This document shows, piece after piece, positions 8,117 through 15,771 of a stretch of DNA of 64,000 nt. This DNA is from Arthrobacter mobilis. GTDB taxonomy: Bacteria > Actinomycetota > Actinomycetes > Actinomycetales > Micrococcaceae. The stretch spans positions 365,015 to 429,014 of the forward strand of contig NZ_JAAZSQ010000002.1 in assembly GCF_012395835.1 (NCBI RefSeq), given 5' to 3'. Position 1 is the stretch's first letter. Every line of letters begins with the position of its first letter. The notes below the pieces were generated by a model, which saw only the letters and a list, made by a program, of their open reading frames with translations, did not search any database and was not told where the DNA came from. Made by a program: the position numbers and the translations under genes.

Positions 8117-9034
8117 CTACACCGGGCCTGCCTGCTGCAGCGCCGGCTCGAACGCGGCGACGGTGGCATGGCCGCCGAGCCGGCGGCGCATGATCTCGAT
8201 GGCCTGGGGGTTCTGGTCCACGCACACGAAGCGGCGGCCCAGCCCGGCGGCGACGGCGCCGAGGGTGCCGGAGCCGGCGAAGAAATCGAGCACCCAGTCG
8301 CCCTCGCGGCTGCTGGCTGCCACGATCCGGCGCAGCAGGCCCTCGGGCTTCTGCGTTGGGTAGCCGGTCTTTTCCCGGCCGGTGGGCGAGACAATGGTGT
8401 GCCACCAGACATCGGTGGGCAGCTTGCCGCGGGCGGCCTTCTCCGGGGTCACCAGCCCGGGAGCCATGTACGGCTCGCGGTCCACTGCGGCACTGTCGAA
8501 GTGGTACTTGGCCGGATTCTTCACGTACACCAGGATGTTGTCGTGCTTCGTCGGCCACCGGCGCCTGGCCCGCGCCCCGTAGTCGTAGGCCCAGATGATC
8601 TCGTTCAGGAAGCACTCCCTGCCGAACAGTGCGTCCAGCAGCACCTTGGCGTAGTGCACCTCCCGGTAGTCCAGGTGCAGGTACAACGTGCCGTCCTCGG
8701 CCAGCAGCCGCCAGGCCTCGGCCAGCCGCGGCTCCAGGAAGGACCAGTAGTCCTCGAAGGCGTCGTCGTAACTGGCGAGCATGCCCCGGATGGTCCGGTA
8801 GGAGCGGCCCTTGAACCCGACACGGTCCCCTTCGCCGTCGGCGCTGCGGACCATTGACGTCTGTTGCCGGCGCTGGCTCCGGCCAGTGTTGAACGGCGGG
8901 TCCACGTAGATGAGCGTGAAGGCCCCGTCGGGCAGGGTCGGCAGGTAGCCGGCGTTGTCCGCCTCCACTACCAGCGAGCTGCCCGACGGCGACCACAGCG
9001 GGCCGGCCGGTCCGCCTTCACCACCGGCAGCCAT
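8117..9034 (-). CDS. solitary DNA methyltransferase (N6-adenine/N4-cytosine, beta order)
   Basis: The 305-residue protein carries the catalytic DPPF motif first (residues 45-48) and the S-adenosylmethionine-binding FAGSGT motif near residue 250. This is the motif order of beta-class amino-methyltransferases acting on adenine N6 or cytosine N4. The target-recognition region lies between them. No restriction endonuclease or specificity subunit is nearby, so it is an orphan methylase, perhaps regulatory. Its ATG directly abuts the TAA of the DEAD-box helicase gene (TAA-ATG), which implies co-translation. The protein is complete and its codon use resembles the neighbours. Confidence 0.88.
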   Translation of the reverse strand: MAAGGEGGPAGPLWSPSGSSLVVEADNAGYLPTLPDGAFTLIYVDPPFNTGRSQRRQQTSMVRSADGEGDRVGFKGRSYRTIRGMLASYDDAFEDYWSFLEPRLAEAWRLLAEDGTLYLHLDYREVHYAKVLLDALFGRECFLNEIIWAYDYGARARRRWPTKHDNILVYVKNPAKYHFDSAAVDREPYMAPGLVTPEKAARGKLPTDVWWHTIVSPTGREKTGYPTQKPEGLLRRIVAASSREGDWVLDFFAGSGTLGAVAAGLGRRFVCVDQNPQAIEIMRRRLGGHATVAAFEPALQQAGPV

Positions 9035-10714
9035 TTATTCGGCTGAACCCTGGCGGCTCTGGACCACCTCGCCGTTGCGGCGGCGGGTGCGCGTGCGGCT
9101 CCGCCGTGCCGGCGCTGCGGCGTCGGTGCCGGCCTGCGCATCGGCAGGTGCGGCAGCGGCAGCCGGCTCGGCAGCTTCGGCAGCAGAGCTGCGGCGGGTC
9201 CGCCGCCGGCCGGCGCCTTCGGCCTGCTCGCGTTCCTGTCCGCCCCGTTCGCCGCGGGGCCTGCCGCCGCGTTCCTGGCCGCCGGAGCGTCCGCTGCCGC
9301 GTCCGCCGCGCTTGCCGGTTTCGCCCAGGTCCTCGAGCTTTTCGGCGTCGATGCCGGCCAGCTTGCGCTGGCTGCGCGGCAGCCGTCCCTTGGTGCCCTG
9401 GGGAATGTCCAGGTCGGTGTACAGGTGCGGGGAGGAGGAATAGGTTTCCCGCGGCTCCGGCACATCCAGGCCGAGGGCCTTGTTGATCAGGCCCCAGCGC
9501 GGCACGTCTTCCCAGTCCACGAAGGTGACCGCGGTGCCTTTGTTCCCGGCACGGCCGGTGCGGCCGACCCGGTGCAGGTAGGTCTTTTCGTCCTCCGGGC
9601 ACTGGTAGTTGATCACATGGGTAACGTCCTCGACGTCGATGCCGCGGGCGGCGACGTCGGTGGCCACGAGCACATCGACCTTCTCGTTGCGGAAGGCACG
9701 CAGCGCCTGCTCGCGGGCACCCTGGCCCAGGTCGCCGTGGATCGCCGCGGCGGCGAAGCCGCGGTCGACCAGCTCTTCGGAGACCTTGGCCGCCGTGCGC
9801 TTGGTCTTGGTGAAAATGATGCTCCGGCCACGGCCCGTGGACTGCAGGATCCGGGCGACCACTTCGGTCTTGTCCAGACTGTGCGCCCGGTAGATGACCT
9901 GCCGGATGTCCTTCTTCGTGATGCCTTCGTCGTCCGGGTCCGCGGCGCGGATGTGGGTGGGCTGGGTCATGTACCGGCGGGCCATGGCAATCACCGGGCC
10001 GGGCATGGTGGCGGAGAAGAGCATGGTCTGGCGGACGGCCGGCGTGGCGCCGAGCAGGGTCTCCACGTCCGGCAGGAAGCCCAGGTCCAGCATTTCGTCG
10101 GCCTCGTCGAGGACCACGATGCGTACATTCTTCAGGCTCAGGTGCCGCTGCCGGTGCAGGTCGATCAGGCGGCCGGGGGTGCCCACCACCACTTCCACGC
10201 CTTCCTGCAGCGCCTCGACCTGGGGTTCGTAGGCGCGGCCGCCGTAGATGACGGCAATCCGGGCATTGCGCTGCCGGGAAGCGGTCTCCAGGTCGCGGGC
10301 CACCTGCACTGCCAGTTCGCGCGTGGGCACGACCACCAGGGCCTGCGGGGCGCCGGGCACGGGCAGCTTGTCGAAGCCCTCGTCGTCGCGGCCGATGACG
10401 CGCTGCAGCACGGGGATGCCGAAGCCCAAGGTCTTGCCGGTACCGGTCTTGGCCTGGCCGATGATGTCATGGCCGGACAGGGCCACCGGCAGGGTCATGG
10501 CCTGGATCGGGAACGGGTGGGTGATCCCGGCGTCGAAGAGGGACCTGACGATGTCGGCGCGCACCTCGAAATCCGCGAAGGTCTGCTGCGGCAGTTCGTG
10601 CGGGCGCTCGTCGGAGGAAAGCGAAGCCTCGATTTCGATCTCTTCGCTGCTGTTGTCCGCGTGCAGGCTGTGCTCCGCGGGGAGATTCTCTGTCTTCAAG
10701 TACATACCGTTCAA
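9035..10714 (-). CDS. DEAD-box ATP-dependent RNA helicase
   Basis: The 559-residue protein has the full set of DEAD-box motifs: Q-motif region, AKTGTGKT (88-95), PTREL, TPGR, DEAD (about 208), SAT, RGID and HRVGRTGR. The C-terminus is an Arg/Gly/Ala-rich tail, as in cold-shock and ribosome-assembly helicases (CsdA/RhlE type). It unwinds or remodels RNA in the cytoplasm. The start is ambiguous: TTG at 10714 has an AAGG 7 nt upstream, while ATG at 10705 lacks a ribosome site. An unusually long upstream gap (279 bp) suggests a regulated 5' leader. The methyltransferase gene follows without a gap. Confidence 0.93.
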   Translation of the reverse strand: MNGMYLKTENLPAEHSLHADNSSEEIEIEASLSSDERPHELPQQTFADFEVRADIVRSLFDAGITHPFPIQAMTLPVALSGHDIIGQAKTGTGKTLGFGIPVLQRVIGRDDEGFDKLPVPGAPQALVVVPTRELAVQVARDLETASRQRNARIAVIYGGRAYEPQVEALQEGVEVVVGTPGRLIDLHRQRHLSLKNVRIVVLDEADEMLDLGFLPDVETLLGATPAVRQTMLFSATMPGPVIAMARRYMTQPTHIRAADPDDEGITKKDIRQVIYRAHSLDKTEVVARILQSTGRGRSIIFTKTKRTAAKVSEELVDRGFAAAAIHGDLGQGAREQALRAFRNEKVDVLVATDVAARGIDVEDVTHVINYQCPEDEKTYLHRVGRTGRAGNKGTAVTFVDWEDVPRWGLINKALGLDVPEPRETYSSSPHLYTDLDIPQGTKGRLPRSQRKLAGIDAEKLEDLGETGKRGGRGSGRSGGQERGGRPRGERGGQEREQAEGAGRRRTRRSSAAEAAEPAAAAAPADAQAGTDAAAPARRSRTRTRRRNGEVVQSRQGSAE

Positions 10715-10993
10715 TCAGGCGCCTTGGGCCGCGGTGCTCGACGAGCCCGCCACATGTTGTGGCAGCGCGGAACACGGCGGAGGCGTGGCGCATCCAGTGG
10801 AAGCCGATCGCGGGCTAACAACTGCGTGCCGGTCATGTCCGTGGCGGAACAGTCGCGGCGGTTCAAGATCGCGTAGGTGCGGATCAGCTGATTGTGTGTT
10901 TTTCCAGCAAAATTCACGAATAATCAACGACCGGGCATCCATTACTACGTTCTCCAGTCTACCGGCAAGTGCAAATCGGCCGTCACCGCAGGT
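10715..10993 (-). promoter_or_regulatory. 5' leader region of the DEAD-box helicase with possible leader ORF
   Basis: Upstream of the helicase is 279 bp without a recognisable gene. An ATG at 10942 (minus strand) has GGAG at good spacing and opens a 75-codon frame whose TGA directly precedes the helicase TTG. A second frame (10917 to 10711) overlaps it. Neither product resembles a known family, and their codon use is less GC-biased at third positions than neighbouring genes. A TAGACT -10-like hexamer lies about 20 nt before the ATG. Either a translated leader or a structured 5' UTR would fit; cold-inducible helicases often have long leaders. Confidence 0.35.
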
Positions 10994-12478
10994 TTATCCG
11001 GCAGCACCGTCGAGTTCGAACCGGATTGTGCGCGCCGCAATGTCCGCCTCGATCAGCCGGGCCCGGACGGTCGTCCCGGTCTCGAGCGTCCCGTAGCAGC
11101 GGGCGGTGACGGCCGGACTGCGCAGCTGGATCATGCCCGACGGCCCGGCGCCGTTGCTGCCGTTGCTGTTGCCGTTGGCGTGCCCGTTGCCGGGGCGGCT
11201 GCCGGAGATGACGACGGCGTCGAACACCTCGCCGACGCGGTGGCTCAGCAGCGCCGCTTGGACGGCCTCAAAGGCCGCCCGGTCCACTCTGGCGGCGAGC
11301 TGGTCGGAGGCCGCCATCAGCCGGGGCAGTTCCGGCAGGGCGTCGCGGGCCCATTGCGGGATGCCGGTGCCGGCACATTGTGCCTCGCAGATGACCAGCA
11401 CGAACCTGTCCACCAGCCGGCGCAGCGGTGCCGTCGTGTGCGCGTACGGGGCGGCAATGGCCGACTGGAGCCTTGCCTCAGGCAGGGCGCCGTCGAACGG
11501 GGTATAACCGGCGCCGCGGAAGAGCGAGGCCGCCGCGTGCAGCAGGGCCAGCTGCCGGGGGTCCGATGCGTTCAGGCCGCGCAGGTATTCGCCGTATGGC
11601 ATGTCCTCGGGCCAGGGATGGTCGAGTGCGCAGGTCTGGCGGCGGAAATGTGCCACGGCCTCGGCGTCAGGGGCAGGCATGGTCCGCAGGATGCCGACGC
11701 CGGCCTCGATCATGAGCTGGGCCGCGGCCATGCCCGTCATCAGCGATATCTGCGCATTCCAGTCCTCCACCGGCAGCGGCGGGCTGGAGACGATGAAGTA
11801 ATGGCGTCCGTCGTGCGCGATTTCCTGGTCCGGGATGTTCAGGCTGGCCCCGCCCCTGCTGCGCTCCAGTTCGATGCGTTTCAGGCCGATCTCCCTGAGC
11901 AGCATCAGGTACTCGGGAGCGTCGCCGGAATCGATATCCTGCTGCACCTCGGCGTAGCTCAGCTTCGCCTGGCTGCGCACGGTGGCCCGGCGCAGCCCCA
12001 CCGACTGCACGTTGGCCTGCGCATCCAGCCCGAATTCCCATACGTAGGCGGAGCGGTCCTGGTCCGGCAGCAAGCTGCCGGCGTCCTCGCTGATGAGTTC
12101 CGGATGCAGTGGGATTCGTCCGTCCGGGACATAGATCGTCTGCCCGCGGCGGCGGGTTTCCGCATCCAGCACGCTGCCCGGGGCCACGAAGGACGGCACG
12201 TCGGCGATCGCGTACCAGACCCGGTAGCCTTCTCCCTCGCGCTCCAGGTACATGGCCTGGTCCAGGTCGGTGGATCCTGGCGGGTCGATGGTGATGAAGG
12301 GCAGTCCGGTGAGGTCCGTCGGCGGCAGGACAAGTCCGGATACCGCCTTCTCGGCCTCGGCGACCACCGCGGCCGGGAAATGCCGGGGCAGCTCGAACTG
12401 GATCCGCAGCTGTCCGAGCACCTGGGCCAGCAGGTGCTGGGACTCATGCACCTTCGCGTCCAGACGTGAATGCTTCAC
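10994..12478 (-). CDS. RNB-domain exoribonuclease (RNase II/R family)
   Basis: The 494-residue protein is essentially an RNB catalytic domain with a short N-terminus and a small C-terminal S1-like region; the cold-shock domains of full RNase II/R are missing. The catalytic acidic cluster reads DPPGSTDLDQ (residues 65-74). Three aspartates of the RNase II active site are present and the fourth position is Gln instead of Asp. It is predicted to degrade single-stranded RNA 3' to 5'. The GTG start at 12478 is supported by an in-frame stop just upstream and a TACGCT hexamer 6 nt before it. Divergent from the pterin dehydratase gene. Confidence 0.87.
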   Translation of the reverse strand: MKHSRLDAKVHESQHLLAQVLGQLRIQFELPRHFPAAVVAEAEKAVSGLVLPPTDLTGLPFITIDPPGSTDLDQAMYLEREGEGYRVWYAIADVPSFVAPGSVLDAETRRRGQTIYVPDGRIPLHPELISEDAGSLLPDQDRSAYVWEFGLDAQANVQSVGLRRATVRSQAKLSYAEVQQDIDSGDAPEYLMLLREIGLKRIELERSRGGASLNIPDQEIAHDGRHYFIVSSPPLPVEDWNAQISLMTGMAAAQLMIEAGVGILRTMPAPDAEAVAHFRRQTCALDHPWPEDMPYGEYLRGLNASDPRQLALLHAAASLFRGAGYTPFDGALPEARLQSAIAAPYAHTTAPLRRLVDRFVLVICEAQCAGTGIPQWARDALPELPRLMAASDQLAARVDRAAFEAVQAALLSHRVGEVFDAVVISGSRPGNGHANGNSNGSNGAGPSGMIQLRSPAVTARCYGTLETGTTVRARLIEADIAARTIRFELDGAAG

Positions 12479-12484
12479 CTGCTA

Positions 12485-12490
12485 AGCGTA
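12485..12490 (-). promoter_or_regulatory. candidate -10 element of the RNB ribonuclease gene
   Basis: TACGCT (minus strand) ends exactly 6 nt before the GTG at 12478, predicting a leaderless message. It overlaps the edge of hairpin repeat copy C. Confidence 0.4.
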
Positions 12491-12560
12491 GCCGCCGAGG
12501 GGCCCGCCGCGAGTGTGCGAGCGGTGGGAGGCGGTTACGCGGTAGCCGCCGAGGCCCCCG
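12488..12560 (+). repeat. intergenic hairpin repeat element, copy C
   Basis: GTAGCCGCCGAGG occurs at 12488 and again at 12542. Between them lies the stem CCCGCCGC / GCGGTGGG (one G-T pair) with loop GAGTGTGCGA. The duplicated leader and loop match copies A and B in layout. This copy lies upstream of two divergent genes, not after a stop codon, so the element is not simply a terminator. Confidence 0.65.
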
Positions 12561-12687
12561 CCCGCGCAGGCAGTCCGAGCCTTCAAACCGGAACGTATCC
12601 TCGCTACGCTGGCGGCACGGCCACGCGCCCCGGCCTGCCGCCATGATGTCCGCAGGCTGCGGCTGCGCATCGACGAGCGGAGATGAC

Positions 12688-13023
12688 ATGCCTGAAGCCA
12701 AAGACACCCTGACCCGCGAGCAGATTGAGGCGGAACTGCGCGGGCTGACCCAGTGGACCTACCGGGATGGGGGGCTGGTCACCGTGTACAAGCTGGAGAA
12801 CGCCCGGCAGGCGCTGGACCTGATCGCCGCCATTGGTGACATCGCCGAGGAAGCCAACCACCATCCGGATCTGGACTGGCGCTATAACCGGGTGTTCCTG
12901 CGCTTCTCGTCGCACGATGCCGGCGGGCAGGTCACCACCCGGGATGTCTCGGCAGCGGCCACGGTCAGCGTGCTCGCCGAACGGCTGGGGGCGGCGGCGG
13001 AACCGGAGAAGTATCCGGGGTGA
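12688..13023 (+). CDS. phhB: pterin-4a-carbinolamine dehydratase (PCD/DCoH)
   Basis: This 111-residue protein matches the full length of the family that dehydrates 4a-hydroxytetrahydrobiopterin, recycling the pterin cofactor of aromatic amino acid hydroxylases. The active-site segment NHHPDLDW (58-65) with paired histidines, followed by YNRV and a later Asp86, is the family signature. In bacteria without phenylalanine hydroxylase it may act in molybdopterin or folate metabolism, so the physiological substrate is uncertain here. The ATG has GGAG 5-6 nt upstream. It converges on the small membrane protein gene with a 14-nt gap. Confidence 0.9.
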   Translation: MPEAKDTLTREQIEAELRGLTQWTYRDGGLVTVYKLENARQALDLIAAIGDIAEEANHHPDLDWRYNRVFLRFSSHDAGGQVTTRDVSAAATVSVLAERLGAAAEPEKYPG

Positions 13024-13037
13024 TGTCCTGGCGGCGG

Positions 13038-13337
13038 TCAGCGCAGGATTGCCGTCAGCCGGGCGAGGTCCGCTGCTGCCCGGCGGCGGCCGATGAACCA
13101 GGCGGCCGCCGCCGCCGCCACAATGGCGGCGGCGGCGGGCAGCAGCCAGGTCAAAAAGCCCGGTCCCGTCCCGAAGCCCACTCCGGCGGACAGCAGGACC
13201 ACCCGCAGCAGCACGGCGGCGACCACGGCGGCGGCGGGCATGAGCAGCACGCCGTAGCTGGCACGGTTGCGGTCCACCGCCCAGACCACGAACCCTGCTG
13301 CGGCGGCCCCAAGGGCCACCAGGATGAACTCAACCAT
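13038..13337 (-). CDS. small hypothetical membrane protein
   Basis: The 99-residue protein has three predicted transmembrane segments (about 3-20, 28-50 and 62-84), a short basic stretch and no recognisable motif. It lies 29 nt downstream of DUF3107 on the same strand, so it is probably co-transcribed with it. No good ribosome site precedes the ATG. The function is unknown; I recognise only the overall integral membrane character. Confidence 0.7.
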   Translation of the reverse strand: MVEFILVALGAAAAGFVVWAVDRNRASYGVLLMPAAAVVAAVLLRVVLLSAGVGFGTGPGFLTWLLPAAAAIVAAAAAAWFIGRRRAAADLARLTAILR

Positions 13338-13366
13338 GAGGGGCTTCGGTTCCGGCGGCCAGTCCG

Positions 13367-13591
13367 CTAGATGGCGCCGAAACCCACGCGCCGGGTTTCC
13401 TCGGCGCCGATTTCGACGTAGCCGAGCACATTGGACGGAATGATGACGAGGCGGCCCTTGCTGTCCTTCAGGCGCAGTTCGGCACCGCCGTTCATGGCGC
13501 GGCTGACAAGTTCGGCAACGGCATCGGCAGGTTCGGCCGACTCAAAAACAATCTCCCGGCCCACGTTCTGAATGCCGATCTTGATTTCCAC
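13367..13591 (-). CDS. DUF3107 family protein
   Basis: This is a 74-residue acidic protein beginning VEIKIGIQNVGRE and ending near VGFGAI, as in the short DUF3107 proteins conserved across actinobacteria. The GTG start is clear: a full AGGAGG lies 7 nt upstream at 13599-13604, whereas the frame upstream has no ribosome site. It contains an ATP-synthase-like VxIPSNVLGYVEIG strand pattern but has no assigned function. It follows a TetR regulator gene on the same strand, and the pair is conserved in related genera (family knowledge). Confidence 0.88.
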   Translation of the reverse strand: MEIKIGIQNVGREIVFESAEPADAVAELVSRAMNGGAELRLKDSKGRLVIIPSNVLGYVEIGAEETRRVGFGAI

Positions 13592-13647
13592 GCTATTGCC
13601 TCCTGGGTATGACAGTACTTCCGTGTCGAAATGTATCGGAATTTTCC

Positions 13648-14268
13648 CTAGGGTTCCTTCGGGAAGCGGGAAATTCCGCGCCAAGCTAAACGATAGATGA
13701 GCTCGCACGCGGCGTCGCGGTCCAGGCCGCCCCCGCCGGACTGGACCCAGTAGCGGGCGCTCACCTGCGCCATGCCGGCCAGGGCCCGGCCCAGCAGCGT
13801 CGCTTCCGCGGTGGAAAGGTTGGTTTCTTCGGCCAGGACCTCGGCGATGGACCCGGCCAGCCGGGTGTTGAACCCTTCCAGCCGGGCGGAGACCTCCGGA
13901 TCATTGGCCAGGTCCGATTCGAAGACGATCCGGTGCGCCTGGCTTTCCTCCGCAATGAAGCGGTAGTAGGCGCCGATGGTGGCGTGGACCCGCGCCTTGT
14001 TGTCGGTGGTGGACTTCAGGGCGTCCGACAGCATGGCGGTCAGTGACTGCAGGTGGTGGTCCAGCAGGGCCAGGTAGAGATCCCGCTTGCCGGGAAAGTG
14101 CTGGTAGAGGACGGGCTTGCTGACCCGTGCGGCGACGGCGATTTCGTCCATGGCCGCACCGTGGTAGCCATTGGCAACGAAGACTTCGTGTGCGGCCTGC
14201 AGGAGCTGCCGGCGGCGTTCGTCGCGGGGGAGCCGGATCGGTTTGGCAGGCCTGGACTCACTGCTCAC
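13648..14268 (-). CDS. TetR/AcrR family transcriptional regulator
   Basis: The protein has an N-terminal helix-turn-helix (about residues 18-65 from the GTG at 14268) with the family pattern MDEIAVAARVSKPVLYQHFPGKRDLY. An all-helical ligand-binding domain with WVQ and YRLAWRG near the end follows. I chose the GTG at 14268 (206 residues), which gives the usual short basic lead to the helix-turn-helix; an ATG at 14322 is the main alternative, and neither has a strong ribosome site. A TAAACT hexamer about 50 nt further upstream on the minus strand could be the promoter. It is divergent from moeZ and upstream of DUF3107. Confidence 0.85.
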   Translation of the reverse strand: MSSESRPAKPIRLPRDERRRQLLQAAHEVFVANGYHGAAMDEIAVAARVSKPVLYQHFPGKRDLYLALLDHHLQSLTAMLSDALKSTTDNKARVHATIGAYYRFIAEESQAHRIVFESDLANDPEVSARLEGFNTRLAGSIAEVLAEETNLSTAEATLLGRALAGMAQVSARYWVQSGGGGLDRDAACELIYRLAWRGISRFPKEP

Positions 14269-14441
14269 AGTCTGGACTCGCTGGTTCGGCTCACGGTTGT
14301 TGGAACTCCATCTCGTGTACATCGTGTCGGGCGCGGCACGGTGTCGCTGTCCGGCGCGGCGGCTTCTAGCCAGTTTACGTGGCAGTTGCGGGTCAGCGGG
14401 CGCGGGCGGGAAACGGACGGACACGCACCGCCTCCGTGGCG

Positions 14442-14447
14442 TAGATT
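14442..14447 (+). promoter_or_regulatory. candidate promoter of moeZ (leaderless start)
   Basis: TAGATT ends exactly 6 nt before the moeZ ATG. CGGACA, 18 nt further upstream, matches four of six bases of a -35 hexamer. Confidence 0.45.
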
Positions 14448-14453
14448 GGCAAT

Positions 14454-15656
14454 ATGGCTAGCGATACGAGATCGGACACCCTCCCGGACCTTCTGCCGCC
14501 GCTGGTGGAGCCGGCCGGGTCCCTGACACCGGAGGAAATCCAGCGCTATTCCCGGCATCTGATCATCCCCGAAGTGGGCATGGAAGGGCAGCTGCGGCTG
14601 AAGAATGCCCGCGTGCTGGTCATTGGTGCCGGCGGGCTGGGATCGCCGGCCCTGCTGTACCTGGCGGCGGCGGGCGTGGGTACCCTCGGCATCGTGGACG
14701 ACGACGTCGTCGAAGCCAGCAACCTGCAGCGCCAGGTGGTCCACGGGGTCTCGGACGTGGGCCGGACAAAGGCCGCATCCGCGCGCGACAGCATCCGGGA
14801 GCTCAACCCTGCCGTCGATGTCGTCCTCCACGAAGTGCGCCTGGACGCCTCCAATGCGCTGGAGATTTTTGCCGGCTACGACCTGATCCTGGACGGCACC
14901 GACAATTTCGCCACGCGCTACCTCGTCAACGACGCCGCGGCGCTGCTGGGCAAGCCTTATGTCTGGGGCTCGATCCTGCGCTTCGACGGGCAGGTCAGCG
15001 TCTTCTGGGACGCCCACGGCCCGAATTACCGCGATCTGTATCCCGAGGCGCCGCCGGCGGGTTCGGTGCCCTCCTGCGCCGAGGGCGGGGTGCTCGGGGT
15101 GCTCTGCGCCCAGATCGGCTCGGTCATGGTCAACGAGGCGGTCAAGCTCATCACCGGGATTGGCCGTACCCTGCTGGGCCGGGTTCTGATCTTCGACGCC
15201 CTCGAGATGAGCTGGCGCGAACTGCGGGTCCGCAAGGACCCGGACGCAGCCCCGATCACCGGCCTGGCCGACTATGAGGCGTTCTGCGGGGTGGCCCCTG
15301 CACCTGGCAGCGAAGCCGGGGCCCCGGCCGTCTCCGCCGTCGAACTGGCCGGCATGCTGGCCGCCCGGCAGCCCGGGGACAGCGGGTTCGAGCTGATCGA
15401 CGTGCGTGAACCTGGTGAGTACGGCATTGTCAGCATCCCCGGGGCGCGGCTGGTACCCAAGGGCCGGATCCTCTCCGGCGAGGCGCTGGCCGAACTGCCG
15501 CGGGACAAGGACCTGGTCCTGCATTGCAAGTCGGGCGCGCGCTCCGCCGCGGTCCTGGCCTACCTGCAGCAGGAAGGCTATACCCGGGTGAAGCATCTGG
15601 ACGGCGGCATCCTGGCCTGGATCCGGCAGGTGGAACCGGACAAGCCCGTGTACTAA
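14454..15656 (+). CDS. moeZ: adenylyltransferase/sulfurtransferase MoeZ (ThiF-rhodanese fusion)
   Basis: The 400-residue protein joins an E1-like ThiF/MoeB domain (about 20-275, with GAGGLGSPAL nucleotide-binding motif and DGTDNFATR) to a C-terminal rhodanese domain (about 295-400). The rhodanese loop HCKSGARSA carries the persulfide cysteine Cys358. Such proteins adenylate the C-terminal glycine of ubiquitin-like sulfur carriers (MoaD, ThiS, CysO) and transfer sulfur to them for molybdopterin, thiamine or cysteine synthesis. No carrier protein gene is adjacent, so the partner cannot be named. Length matches actinobacterial MoeZ. It converges with hemA at a long perfect hairpin. Confidence 0.93.
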   Translation: MASDTRSDTLPDLLPPLVEPAGSLTPEEIQRYSRHLIIPEVGMEGQLRLKNARVLVIGAGGLGSPALLYLAAAGVGTLGIVDDDVVEASNLQRQVVHGVSDVGRTKAASARDSIRELNPAVDVVLHEVRLDASNALEIFAGYDLILDGTDNFATRYLVNDAAALLGKPYVWGSILRFDGQVSVFWDAHGPNYRDLYPEAPPAGSVPSCAEGGVLGVLCAQIGSVMVNEAVKLITGIGRTLLGRVLIFDALEMSWRELRVRKDPDAAPITGLADYEAFCGVAPAPGSEAGAPAVSAVELAGMLAARQPGDSGFELIDVREPGEYGIVSIPGARLVPKGRILSGEALAELPRDKDLVLHCKSGARSAAVLAYLQQEGYTRVKHLDGGILAWIRQVEPDKPVY

Positions 15657-15667
15657 GGCGCCTGCTG

Positions 15668-15721
15668 CCCCGTCCTGCCGTGCCCGGCGTCACGATGGAT
15701 GCCGGGCACGGCAGGACGGGG
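15668..15721. terminator. bidirectional terminator, 21-bp perfect stem
   Basis: A 21-bp perfect inverted repeat (arms 15668-15688 and 15701-15721, 12-nt loop) lies between the converging moeZ and hemA. CTTT follows on the plus strand. Confidence 0.8.
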
Positions 15722-15771
15722 CTTTCGATGACCTCCGGAGATCCGTCAGCTCACCTGACGGAGGACAGGCC

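Noticed and set aside
8117-9034. Restriction-modification system
   Set aside because: No endonuclease, specificity subunit or Vsr gene flanks the methyltransferase; the neighbours are housekeeping genes.
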